The position numbers were made by a program, and so were the translations under genes. Positions 19,888 to 27,680 of a DNA stretch of 64,000 nucleotides are shown piece by piece. Source of the stretch: an uncultured Isosphaeraceae bacterium (lineage in GTDB: Bacteria > Planctomycetota > Planctomycetia > Isosphaerales > Isosphaeraceae); contig CAMFLR010000003.1 in assembly GCA_945957605.1 (NCBI GenBank), positions 310,001 to 374,000 of the forward strand, in the 5' to 3' direction. The number at the start of each line of letters is the position of its first letter. Position 1 is the stretch's first letter. The notes beneath the pieces were generated by a model. That model had not been told where the DNA came from. It worked only from the letters and a program-made list of their open reading frames with translations, and made no database searches.

Positions 19888-20513
19888 GCTCCAGCTCCCT
19901 GAGAATCGGTTGGAAGAGAATCGGCAAACAGCCCTTCAATCAAGCGGCGCATCGTGGCGGCGGTTGCGGCGCGACTGCGATTCATGTCGCGACGCAAAAG
20001 TTTCCATGTGTATACATCTGTGACCGTAACGAGCGCATCGAGGGTCTTTTCTCGCTCGCTCGCGGTCGAAATTTGGTTGAGTTGATCGGCGAATCCGGTT
20101 GCGACCCATTGCCGATGTTCGCCACGGCCGATATCGAGCACTTCCTTGAGCGCAGGGTGACGCGGTTCGAGCGCGAGGAGGCGAATCACGGCGTCACCCG
20201 TGCGTTCGTAGTCCTTCATGAGGTTTGTGACGAGGCGATGAACATCCCCGGGCGGGGTTGCGCGTTGAGCGTTGATCTGTTCGGCCATGATTTTCACGGC
20301 GCTTGCGAGCAAACCATCTTTGCCGCCAAATCGGCGGATCACCGTTTGCACCGTTACTCCGGCGTCGGCAGCGATTCGGTCGAGCGTGATCTCGTCAAAC
20401 CAATCCGTGAGCAAACGGCCGAGAAACGCGTCGATGATCCGTTTTGCCGTGTCATCAGCAGCGGCGGCGCGAGCAACCTGGGAGTATTTGCGAGTCTCTG
20501 ACTTTGATTTCAT
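19884..20513 (-). CDS. TetR/AcrR-family transcriptional regulator
   Basis: A 209-residue regulator. The N-terminal helix-turn-helix is IIDAFLGRL, then ITLDRIAADAGVTVQTVIRR and FGGKDGLL. The C-terminal ligand domain is divergent. ATG 20513 (MKSKSETRKY) is chosen over 20549, which would overlap the likely operator. It is the first gene of a two-gene operon with the glycosyltransferase. A perfect CGAATATTCG palindrome lies 17 bp upstream, fitting autorepression. Confidence 0.82.
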   Translation of the reverse strand: MKSKSETRKYSQVARAAAADDTAKRIIDAFLGRLLTDWFDEITLDRIAADAGVTVQTVIRRFGGKDGLLASAVKIMAEQINAQRATPPGDVHRLVTNLMKDYERTGDAVIRLLALEPRHPALKEVLDIGRGEHRQWVATGFADQLNQISTASEREKTLDALVTVTDVYTWKLLRRDMNRSRAATAATMRRLIEGLFADSLPTDSQGAGA

Positions 20514-20529
20514 GTGAGTGACGCTAACA

Positions 20530-20539
20530 CGAATATTCG
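20530..20539. promoter_or_regulatory. Candidate TetR operator palindrome
   Basis: CGAATATTCG is a perfect 10-bp palindrome in the divergent spacer between the TetR-type gene and the ceramidase gene. Either gene could be controlled from it. Confidence 0.4.
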
Positions 20540-20671
20540 GCGCGGTCAAGCGGGCAACTTTGGCTTATGTCGCGATGTCAGAGACGATTGTCCATTCTTT
20601 CGGGGCCAAGGCCGTTCGGATATGCTGAGCCGCCATTGGATGAACCCACCAAGTGTTTTGAGCGATCTCCC

Positions 20672-22060
20672 ATGAGACAGCAAATTTGCGTGGTCCTTGG
20701 CGCGGCGATCGGCATCTCGGCGTTCGCGATGAGCGTATCGGCAGCACCGCCGCAGGCATGGAAGGCGGGGGCAGCCAGTGTTGTCATTACGCCGGAAAAG
20801 AATATCTGGATGGCCGGCTATGCGTCGCGCACGAAGCCGGCTGAAGGGAAGGAGACCGACCTTTACGGCAAGGCACTGGCGTTTGAGGATGCCGGCGGAA
20901 CTCGGCTGGTTGTTGTTACGCTTGACCTGATTGGCATTCCGCGGACGTTGCGCAAGAACCTCGAAAAGCGGTGTGGCGAGGCGTACAAACTGTCGCCGGA
21001 GGGGTTGTTACTCAACGCGTCGCACACGCATAGCGGGCCGGAGTTTCGGGTCGATCGCGCGCCTTGGGATGATGGCAATCTCCGGCCCAGCCATGATGCG
21101 GAAGAGTATGGAAAACAGCTTGAAGAAAAGCTCATCAAGCTGGTTGGCGAGGCGATTGGAAAGTTCGCACCGGCGAAGCTCGGTTACACGCACGCTCGCG
21201 CAGGGTTCGCGATGAACCGCCGCTTGCCGACGGCCAAGGGATATCAAAACAGTCCGAATCCTGATGGCCCTGTGGATCAATCGGTGCCTGTTTTGCGAGT
21301 GGTGGGCGAGGACGGCAAGTTGAGAGCCGTCGTGTTTGGATATGCGTGCCATAACACGTCGCTCTCGCTCTACAAGTGGAATGCCGACTACGCGGGATAT
21401 GCTCAAGAGTTCATTCAAGCTGAGCATCCAGGAACAATCGCACTGTTCATGATGGGTTGCGGTGGCGATCAGAATCCGTATCCGCGCAAGAGCGTTGAAA
21501 TGGCGCAGCAGCATGGCCGCGCGCTGGCGAATGCGGTTGAGACCGCGTTGGCGGTTGCGCCTCGCGAGGTGAAGGGACCGCTACGTGCAGCCTTCGGCGA
21601 GGTCGATCTCGACTACGATGTGATTCCGACGAAGGAGGAATTTCAGAAGCGACTGGAGTCAAAAAACAAGGTCGAGGCCGATCACGCTAAGCGTTTTCTT
21701 GGCCGAATTGAAGCCGGTGAAACGCTTCCCACGAAGTATCCGTGTCCTATCCAGGTTGTGCGATTCGGCGACGACATCGTGCTCGCGGCGATCGGTGGCG
21801 AGACGTGCATCGACTACTCGCTTCGACTCAAAAAAGAGCTCGCGGGCAAGGCGATTGTGTGGGTCGCGGGATATTGCAACGATGTGATGGGTTACGTTCC
21901 GAGTCGGCGGGTTCGCGAAGAGGGAGGATACGAGGCGACCGAGGCGATGCGCTACAGTCGAACGCACCCCGCGCCCTGGGCTCCGACGCTCGAGGAAAAA
22001 ATCATCGGCAAGGTGCATGAACTCGACAGACAATTGACGCGTTCACGAACCAATCAATAA
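20672..22060 (+). CDS. Neutral/alkaline non-lysosomal ceramidase-like protein
   Basis: A 462-residue exported protein with a signal peptide (GAAIGISAFAMSVSA before APPQAW). It matches the N-terminal catalytic domain of neutral ceramidases: AGAASVVITP at the mature N-terminus, LLNASHTHSGPE and FGYACHNTSLS (zinc ligands and active-site region), and MGCGGDQNPYP. It lacks the separate C-terminal domain of full-length ceramidases (about 650-750 residues). Members of this shorter group are abundant in planctomycetes and their substrate is not established. ATG 20672 is chosen because the signal peptide begins there; the frame opens at 20567. Confidence 0.85.
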   Translation: MRQQICVVLGAAIGISAFAMSVSAAPPQAWKAGAASVVITPEKNIWMAGYASRTKPAEGKETDLYGKALAFEDAGGTRLVVVTLDLIGIPRTLRKNLEKRCGEAYKLSPEGLLLNASHTHSGPEFRVDRAPWDDGNLRPSHDAEEYGKQLEEKLIKLVGEAIGKFAPAKLGYTHARAGFAMNRRLPTAKGYQNSPNPDGPVDQSVPVLRVVGEDGKLRAVVFGYACHNTSLSLYKWNADYAGYAQEFIQAEHPGTIALFMMGCGGDQNPYPRKSVEMAQQHGRALANAVETALAVAPREVKGPLRAAFGEVDLDYDVIPTKEEFQKRLESKNKVEADHAKRFLGRIEAGETLPTKYPCPIQVVRFGDDIVLAAIGGETCIDYSLRLKKELAGKAIVWVAGYCNDVMGYVPSRRVREEGGYEATEAMRYSRTHPAPWAPTLEEKIIGKVHELDRQLTRSRTNQ

Positions 22061-22104
22061 ACGCCTTTCTTGATCTTTTGATGATCGACCAAGAAACTAG
22101 GCGT
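22061..22104 (+). terminator. Hairpin directly after the ceramidase stop
   Basis: ACGCCTTTCTTG (22061-22072) pairs with CAAGAAA (22090-22096) and GGCGT (22100-22104), with a 3-nt bulge. No T-run follows, so termination strength is uncertain. Confidence 0.4.
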
Positions 22105-22353
22105 CGGCTCGACGCTCGGTGACCCCGATAATAATTTCTTTTACAAATATACGGTTGTGAATGTTAAGAAAGAAGAAGTCGACATTCCCGAGTTCACCAA
22201 AACGATTCGGCCCAACATGGTGAACCAGTACAAAAGAATCCGGCTATGAGCACCGTGCGGGAATGGAAGGTTCCACTTCATTACCAGTATTACGACAAGG
22301 ACGGCAATTCTATTACCGAGATCGCTATCACGTCCGATGATATCAAGCAGTAA
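22085..22353 (+). pseudogene. Likely gene remnant: two short coding-like frames joined by ATGA
   Basis: A 54-codon frame without a start (22085-22249) reads through DPDNNFFYKYTVVNVKKEEV and ends at TGA. An ATG overlapping that stop (22246) opens a 35-codon frame (STVREWKVPLHYQYYDKDGN onward) ending at 22353. Both have protein-like composition unlike antisense shadows. They may be the frameshifted C-terminal piece of one lost gene, or a tiny coupled gene after a truncated one. I do not recognise the family. Confidence 0.35.
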
Positions 22354-22371
22354 CACACTTTGACGTTTCGG

Positions 22372-22680
22372 TTAATTCGCTTCGAGTGTCTTCGCGTCGA
22401 GTCGTCGAATGCTTTCAACCGCCAGCAACATCTTTTGGCGGGCTGAGGCATTGGCGGTGTGTACGACGATTCTTGGCGGTACGAATCCTCGAACCGCGAC
22501 CGCCTCTTCCAGCCAAAGCAGAACCGTGTAACCGGTCCCTCGGGCATCGTCTCCCAGGTCATGGTCGAGGCTTAAATCGGTAACCTGGCCGCCTTCTAAA
22601 AGCAGGATGGCCTCCTCGGGCCAGCGAACACCGACCCAGCCCAGCGGTACTGGGCGTTCGTCGTCAAGGTAGACCTTCAT
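22372..22680 (-). CDS. Cyclic-phosphate-processing receiver (cREC-like) domain protein
   Basis: A 102-residue single-domain protein. MKVYLDDERPVPLGWV, the central SLDHDLGDDARGTGY and VHTANASARQKM match the stand-alone receiver-like family named cyclic-phosphate processing receiver domain. The paired acidic residues (DDE and HDLGDD) resemble a metal site. The family was linked to RNA or nucleotide end processing by genomic context; its biochemical role is not settled. The start at 22680 gives the conserved N-terminus, whereas the open frame to 22722 adds an unrelated basic stretch. Confidence 0.7.
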   Translation of the reverse strand: MKVYLDDERPVPLGWVGVRWPEEAILLLEGGQVTDLSLDHDLGDDARGTGYTVLLWLEEAVAVRGFVPPRIVVHTANASARQKMLLAVESIRRLDAKTLEAN

Positions 22681-23165
22681 GTTGGGCGGACCTCCGTCTC
22701 GACGGGTCGCTGGATCGATCACTCTGACACAAAAGTCAACCTAACTGTAAAGCCTCGTCTCGCGAAAACGTACGCCAATCAGCGTAAAGGCCGCGGTGGC
22801 TTTCACTACGGCATTTCGCGGCTTTCCCGTTGTTTAACACCTCAGAGGTCTCTCACGACCGAAATCAGGGAGGGACGTTAGCCGGTGTTAAATTTTCGGT
22901 TTATCCAGCGTTTGACGCGGCTCCCTGCTCGTACTAGCCTCCTGGCAAGGTTCAAGCTGATGACAGGCGTCGGAGACAGTCGCCGCCTCGGTAGGTGCGA
23001 ACCAATGGCGATGATCGCCGCCTCGGGTTTGGAGCAGCTCGGGCGTGTCTGCAGCCCTTTCTGGGAGATCGCAGCATTACTTGGATGGAGTTTAGCTGAG
23101 CCTGGTGCATCGAAGGAGATTTTCAGATTTCCATCAGCGATTCAATCGATGTCCAAAACCGTAGG
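22681..23165. other. Intergenic region before the diguanylate cyclase
   Basis: No supported gene. A plus-strand frame at 22885-23169 (94 codons) lacks a ribosome site and recognisable domain. An AAGGAG motif at 23113-23118 lies 8 bases before an in-frame ATT (23127) of the downstream GGDEF gene and may be its true ribosome site. Confidence 0.4.
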
Positions 23166-24344
23166 TTGAGAAATTCCTCCGGTGAGATTGACGAGGTTGC
23201 CTACTTACTCGCGATCATCAGCGCTCAGACCGTCGTGGCGGATGCGCGGCTTGATATCGATCGGGTGATGTCGCTGGTCGCGCAGCGATCGCAGGAGATT
23301 ACCGAGGCTGCCGGAGCTGCTGTCGAACTGGCCGAAGACGACGCGATGGTCTATCGCGCCGCTACAGGCTCGGCTGCTCCGTCGCTTGGTGCGAGAATTC
23401 CGATTGCCGGCAGTCTGTCAGGCTTGTGCGTTCAGACCGGCGACATTCTTCGTTGCGATGACAGTCTGTTTGATCCTCGCGTCAACGTGGAACTCTGCCG
23501 CCGGATTGGCGTTCGGTCGATGATCGTCGTGCCGCTGCCGTATGAAGATCGTCCGGTCGGCGTGCTGAAGGTCCTTTCGCCGCACCCAAATTGGTTCGAA
23601 GAGCGCGATGTCCGCTGGCTGCAACTCATGGCTGGCCTGGTTGGCTCAGCGATGGCCCATGCGATCGAACACTGTGCCAAGGTGAACTTGCTTGCCGAAC
23701 GAACCGAAATGCTGAACGCACTTCGCGTGAGCGAGGCACGGCTCAACGAACAACTGGAACTGACCCAGCGTCTGAATGCCGATTTGGAATCGGCCAACGC
23801 GCGGCTCGCCACGTTGGCCACGACTGACGCACTTACCGGTCTGCGTAATCGCCGGCATTTCGACGAAGTTCTTCGCGACGGCTGCGCCCTGATGAAGCGG
23901 CGGCGAGAGCCGGTTTCCATGATTCTCGTCGATGTCGATGAATTCAAGAAATACAACGACACCTTCGGCCATCCCGCGGGGGACGCCGTGCTGCGTCGGG
24001 TTGCGGCCAATATGCGTGACCAGATTCGCGGACATGAAGTGCTCGCCCGCTTCGGCGGCGAGGAGTTTGCGATCCTTCTGCTAGGTGCCGGCGAAAACGA
24101 GGCGTTTTCGGTTGCCGAGCGTCTGCGTGCGGCGGTTGCGGCCGGGCCGTGGTTGGAACGTCAGGTGACTGCCAGCTTTGGTGTTTCGACAATTCATCCT
24201 GGCGAGGGCGACCCCGCAGAGTTGGTCGCACGGGCCGACGAAGCCTTATATCAATCGAAACGTTCAGGCAGGAATCGGGTGACGCGATTCACTGAAGCGT
24301 TGGTTGAAAGCACTGTCGGCGTCGAGTCACTGGCGACCGCGTAA
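23166..24344 (+). CDS. GAF-GGDEF diguanylate cyclase
   Basis: A 392-residue cytoplasmic protein. A GAF domain (about 25-170; SLSGLCVQTGDILRCDDSL, GVRSMIVVPLPYEDRPVGVL) is followed by a coiled-coil (about 175-215) and a GGDEF domain (about 220-375). That domain has TTDALTGLRNRRHF, DVDEFKKYNDTFGH and the active-site loop RFGGEEFAIL, so it should make cyclic di-GMP from GTP. No RxxD inhibitory site was obvious at the usual place. The start is uncertain: TTG 23166 has no good ribosome site, and the frame stays open to 23100. Confidence 0.87.
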   Translation: MRNSSGEIDEVAYLLAIISAQTVVADARLDIDRVMSLVAQRSQEITEAAGAAVELAEDDAMVYRAATGSAAPSLGARIPIAGSLSGLCVQTGDILRCDDSLFDPRVNVELCRRIGVRSMIVVPLPYEDRPVGVLKVLSPHPNWFEERDVRWLQLMAGLVGSAMAHAIEHCAKVNLLAERTEMLNALRVSEARLNEQLELTQRLNADLESANARLATLATTDALTGLRNRRHFDEVLRDGCALMKRRREPVSMILVDVDEFKKYNDTFGHPAGDAVLRRVAANMRDQIRGHEVLARFGGEEFAILLLGAGENEAFSVAERLRAAVAAGPWLERQVTASFGVSTIHPGEGDPAELVARADEALYQSKRSGRNRVTRFTEALVESTVGVESLATA

Positions 24345-24385
24345 GCTATTCAAGAACTCGAAAACGAGAGCGCGGCAATTCGGTT

Positions 24386-24437
24386 CAACACGCGCTGCTG
24401 TTGCTTGGGGCGTTCAGAGAAGCAGCAACGCGTGTTG
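24386..24437 (+). terminator. Hairpin after the diguanylate cyclase
   Basis: CAACACGCG (24386-24394) pairs with CGCGTGTTG (24429-24437). Inside, TGCTT pairs with AAGCA, with bulges. It lies 41 bp past the cyclase stop, before a convergent gene. Confidence 0.5.
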
Positions 24438-24596
24438 TGGCATCTCTAGGCGGAATATCGCCCGGCGATGAACCTTCCTACTGTTCAATGTTGGCGACGT
24501 CAGGTGCTTCTGTACTATCGGCAAATTGCGTTCATTTACCGTCTTCTTTTGGGTCTGACCTGGGCGACTCGATGGATCGTCGATTGTGGACGCGAA

Positions 24597-24935
24597 TCAG
24601 AGACCGTAGAGATACGCGTACTCGATGAACAAATAAGCGACGGTTGCTGCCAAGAACAGTGCCGACATTGCGACGAGATAGATCACCAAGAGCGGCACCG
24701 GCGCGAGTCTTCCACGAAAGCGACGGGCGATTCTCCACCCGCACCATCCGAGAAGCGCATAAACCACGAACCCGCCAACCGCCAGGCCGATGAGGAGCGG
24801 TTCGCTCCGTCGCTGGTCCTGGATGTTGACGATCGCCACGCCGACCAGCACGGAAATCAACCACAGATGCCAAACACGGAACCCGGCCGGAGCCGGCGTC
24901 GATTGATCGGCCGCCGATGTGATGGGCTGTGCCAT
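24597..24935 (-). CDS. Small three-TM membrane protein of unknown function
   Basis: A 112-residue protein with a short polar N-terminus and three hydrophobic segments at about 24-39, 48-66 and 78-104 (VWHLWLISVLVGVAIV, LLIGLAVGGFVVYALLGW, PLLVIYLVAMSALFLAATV). No family is recognised. ATG 24935 follows GGGGCG; the open frame to 24965 adds ten residues. It stands alone between convergent and tandem units. Confidence 0.6.
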   Translation of the reverse strand: MAQPITSAADQSTPAPAGFRVWHLWLISVLVGVAIVNIQDQRRSEPLLIGLAVGGFVVYALLGWCGWRIARRFRGRLAPVPLLVIYLVAMSALFLAATVAYLFIEYAYLYGL

Positions 24936-25193
24936 TTTCGCCCCAGGGAAAGGTGTTTGTGGCAAGATCGACGATGGGTCTAGTTGTTTCTACGACAATT
25001 GTAGAATGATCGTGCGCGGAGTCAATTGCAACGTTGGTGCGGTCGCACTTCGAGCGGGGTCGAGCGAAGCGATAGACGCGGGTTTTGGCGTGATAATCGA
25101 TTCGCCACAATCAACGATCGCCAAGATTGTGGTTCGCGTGACTCCAAATTCATGTGAGCGAATGGACGTCAAAAAGCTGGCATGCTCCGAAGT

Positions 25194-25892
25194 TTAAGTT
25201 GGAACGATTTGGGTACGACCTTCCCAATTTCCATGTTCTGCAATTGGTTTGAATCGAAGAGTCGTGAACTCGAAGTGAAAGTCCTTGCGCTTGCGTTCGA
25301 CCATGGCCACCGCGTGACGCTTTGGTCGCGGCACTGCGCTATGTCCGCGGACCATGTCGACCATTTCCTGCTGGGATTTCCATACAGAAAAGGTCGAGAC
25401 TGTGCGCGGTAGTCGAATGGCTGCGATGGCTAACGCAGTTCCTGGGTGATCTCTGACAAGTTGTTCGACCGGCCGGCCCCAGTGAATGAAGCGCGGTAGT
25501 TGCGGAAGCTTCATTCGGGCGAGCGTCACTGCGACCACCGGGGCGGCGGGATCTTGCTCGCCGACGCTCTCAGGCAGTCCTGCGAATTCGCTGACGTGAC
25601 CCCATCGGCGCTGGAACTCCATCCGGACGTGCCAGCCTTTGGCGAGCGCACGGCCAAGTTTCGAATCTGCAAGAAAGTCGTCGATCGCGGCCTGGCTTTC
25701 CCAGGCTGCGAACATCGTCAGATGGCGAAGTTGCATTCGCGACGGTGATACGATCGACGCGCCGAGAGTCATCTTGGTCAAACACTCGGCGTGATGAAGG
25801 CCGGGGACATGCTGCCGCGTTGGAGGGCGGCAGAGGGCACCGATCGCCGTGCCAACCGTGGTCTTTGCAGAATGGAAGGTGAAAACGTTCAT
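25194..25892 (-). CDS. CrtA-like (spheroidene monooxygenase-related) protein
   Basis: A 232-residue protein with two similar halves. Each has a FxxWxSxxAM/I-type motif (TMFAAWESQAAIDDF and STFSVWKSQQEMVDM), followed by conserved aromatic/Arg stretches. This matches the CrtA/spheroidene monooxygenase-related family, a dimeric alpha-beta-barrel-type heme protein in carotenoid makers. The second half has FHFEFTTLRFKPIAEHGNW, like the family end. No other carotenoid gene lies nearby, so the substrate is open. The start ATG 25892 gives MNVFTFHSAKTT. Confidence 0.55.
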   Translation of the reverse strand: MNVFTFHSAKTTVGTAIGALCRPPTRQHVPGLHHAECLTKMTLGASIVSPSRMQLRHLTMFAAWESQAAIDDFLADSKLGRALAKGWHVRMEFQRRWGHVSEFAGLPESVGEQDPAAPVVAVTLARMKLPQLPRFIHWGRPVEQLVRDHPGTALAIAAIRLPRTVSTFSVWKSQQEMVDMVRGHSAVPRPKRHAVAMVERKRKDFHFEFTTLRFKPIAEHGNWEGRTQIVPT

Positions 25893-26480
25893 AAGTCTTT
25901 CGCTGTCGAACGATCAGATTCACTTGCTGCTGAATAGGTGAGTACGGATATCGTAGGCGGATTCTTGACGACGATCAGGTGTCGTATCACCTGTCTTTGC
26001 ATCGCGTACGTCAATGTGCGAGAGGGTCGCGAGAAACAGCTTCGGTGGAGATCAAGAATTGAGAATCGAGGTTACCTTGTCTTATCGTCGGAATCATGGA
26101 AGACAGTCAGATGCCGTGGGTACTCTCATCGACGATACCCGTTGAGAGGGTGAAACGTCTCGATGTGACTATATTAAAGTGCAGTTGGCTAATTTGGCGG
26201 CTCCATCTACTCGCAGACTTACCAAAAAACGCTGATGTCATTTTCCGCTCAACGACCGGCCGGACAATCTGGCATTGGGATGGGGCAAGCGATCAAGGAA
26301 AGCTTGCGCGATCGTTTTCCGTGTCACATGCTGCTCAGCAAACGCAGCCGCGTACCATTATTCGGCGACTACTGCGCACCGCATACGCCAACGATGAATT
26401 AAACATGTCATTGGTCTTCCAAAAAACAATTAATAAGATCTATATTTTATCATTTGAAAGCTTAAGATTGTTGCGTCAGT
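25893..26480. other. AT-rich spacer with weak open frames
   Basis: Nearly 600 bp without a convincing gene. A plus-strand frame at 26096-26518 (140 codons) has no ribosome site, mixed composition and a basic tail. The DNA turns strongly AT-rich at 26395-26470. The stretch looks like decayed accessory DNA. Confidence 0.35.
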
Positions 26481-26726
26481 GTGGCCAGTTCTTTAGAGCT
26501 TCGCGCCGCTCTAGTTGATCGCGTTGACGCAAATAAAAACCCCTCCGACGCTTCCGTCGAAGAGTTCATTTCAAAACATAATCGGAATGACAAGACGGCG
26601 ATTGAAGTTTATGCGGCTAGCATCCGGGACTGGGAGATTGAGTTCAGGCTATTTTTCGACAGCTTGCGTGTAACAATTGCCCGTAACGTATCGAGCTACG
26701 CTGCCGCTGGTTGGGCTCATGTGTAA
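26481..26726 (+). CDS. Short hypothetical protein, possibly a fragment
   Basis: An 81-residue frame from GTG 26481 with acidic, protein-like composition (DANKNPSDASVEEFISKHNR, then a DWEIEFRLFFDSLR helix). There is no clear ribosome site and no recognised family. It overlaps the convergent gene at 26717 by 10 bp. It may be the remnant of a longer gene that began in the AT-rich spacer. Confidence 0.3.
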   Translation: MASSLELRAALVDRVDANKNPSDASVEEFISKHNRNDKTAIEVYAASIRDWEIEFRLFFDSLRVTIARNVSSYAAAGWAHV

Positions 26727-27190
26727 TCGGACCAGTTGGTAAACAGGTGCTGCGACCGGGCACTATGATCGATGTACGGCTCGTATGCCATTATCTCCCA
26801 ATTGGCCCGATTGATGGCAGAGGTACCATTGAAGGACTCGCCAGTCTGTGGGTCGTGGTATACGCCGTTGGTGATAACCGCCAAGGAAGCCGCTCCATAG
26901 CACTGGAGGATCAACTCAGCTAATGGCCGTCCCATTGCGGATCGAAAATGCGCCGATTCAGCACCAAGGGAAAACTCGAATCCGGAAATCTGGATTACCT
27001 CGGGCAATCCAAAGAGGTACTTGTTAGGCATCGAGGTCAGTTTCAAGGGCAGAAAACCTCCTCGCCATGTTTCGGGGTCAAAAGATGGAAGGATCTCGAC
27101 GGAAAAGCCATGCGAGTTGATCTCCTCTTGCCAAGACTGGCGGAGGTTCTTGACGCTGGTTTTCATCTCGACGACGAGTTCGAAGGCCAT
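26717..27190 (-). CDS. Hypothetical protein in accessory region
   Basis: A 157-residue soluble protein with GFSVEILPSFDPETWRGGFL, then FGLPEVIQISGFEFSLGAES, then VITNGVYHDPQTGESFNGTS, in the size range of immunity-type or house-keeping orphan proteins. I do not recognise a family. ATG 27190 is preferred, with GGATGGGAC just upstream. The open frame extends to 27346 but its first 52 residues are Arg-rich and unlike a protein N-terminus. It stands isolated between a decayed stretch and tRNA-Pro. Confidence 0.5.
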   Translation of the reverse strand: MAFELVVEMKTSVKNLRQSWQEEINSHGFSVEILPSFDPETWRGGFLPLKLTSMPNKYLFGLPEVIQISGFEFSLGAESAHFRSAMGRPLAELILQCYGAASLAVITNGVYHDPQTGESFNGTSAINRANWEIMAYEPYIDHSARSQHLFTNWSDYT

Positions 27191-27492
27191 GTCCCATCCA
27201 AAAACCGAAGTTGCAAATATCTCACGAGAGAGAGCGCAGACAAATATCCGCTTAGCAACAAGCTCGTGAACTCGCCGTGATCTGACAATAGCATAGCCAC
27301 GAATTGGCCGCGTGAATCGACGTAGCAAATCTACACGTGAGCACAATACTGCGCCGTGTTAACTGACGACTGGATTTGAACTACCGATCGTGCATTGGCA
27401 AAAGAACTTGCGGCACGCCAGGCAAAACGCGAAGCCAACGAACGAGTTCAATTGAACTCGAACTCAAGCCCTTAGTTCCCGCATACCCAATG
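27191..27492. other. Intergenic region, nothing recognised
   Basis: No gene or repeat is supported. A short stretch near 27369-27384 resembles a tRNA T-loop on the minus strand, but no stem closes around it. Confidence 0.4.
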
Positions 27493-27528
27493 AGAAAGCC
27501 CTTCGGCAATTACGTCGAAGGGCTTTCT
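27493..27528 (-). terminator. Terminator of tRNA-Pro
   Basis: A perfect 13-bp stem (arms 27493-27505 and 27516-27528, 10-nt loop) lies 11 bp beyond the tRNA 3' end in its direction of transcription. Confidence 0.7.
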
Positions 27529-27539
27529 TCTGAAAATAA

Positions 27540-27614
27540 TCGGGGCGGCGGGATTTGAACCCACGACCTCTAGACCCCCAGTCTAGCGCGCTAGCCAAAC
27601 TGCGCTACGCCCCG
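27540..27614 (-). tRNA. tRNA-Pro (anticodon GGG)
   Basis: The acceptor stem CGGGGCG (from 27614) pairs with CGCCCCG (27547-27541), with discriminator A at 27540. The anticodon stem CTAGA/TCTAG encloses the loop CTGGGGG, giving anticodon GGG (codon CCC). The T-loop reads GGTTCAAATCC. The 3' CCA is not encoded. It is a common type of site for integration of foreign DNA, and the neighbouring 26-27 kb stretch looks accessory. Confidence 0.95.
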
Positions 27615-27680
27615 GTTTGCCAGTGGTACATCACTACCACGCGGCAGATCCACATTGTAGAATCTCGATTCGAAGTGTCA

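Noticed and set aside
20567..20671. 35-residue N-terminal extension of the ceramidase
   Set aside because: The signal peptide starts at ATG 20672 and the extension has no export features.
22885..23169. 94-codon plus-strand frame before the diguanylate cyclase
   Set aside because: No ribosome site, no similarity that I recognise, and it overlaps the SD-like site of the next gene.
26096..26518. 140-codon plus-strand frame in AT-rich spacer
   Set aside because: No ribosome site, mixed composition with a basic tail, overlapping another weak frame. It may contain decayed coding DNA.
27369..27400. tRNA-like T-loop fragment on the minus strand
   Set aside because: The loop sequence is present, but neither the T-stem nor an acceptor stem can be formed.
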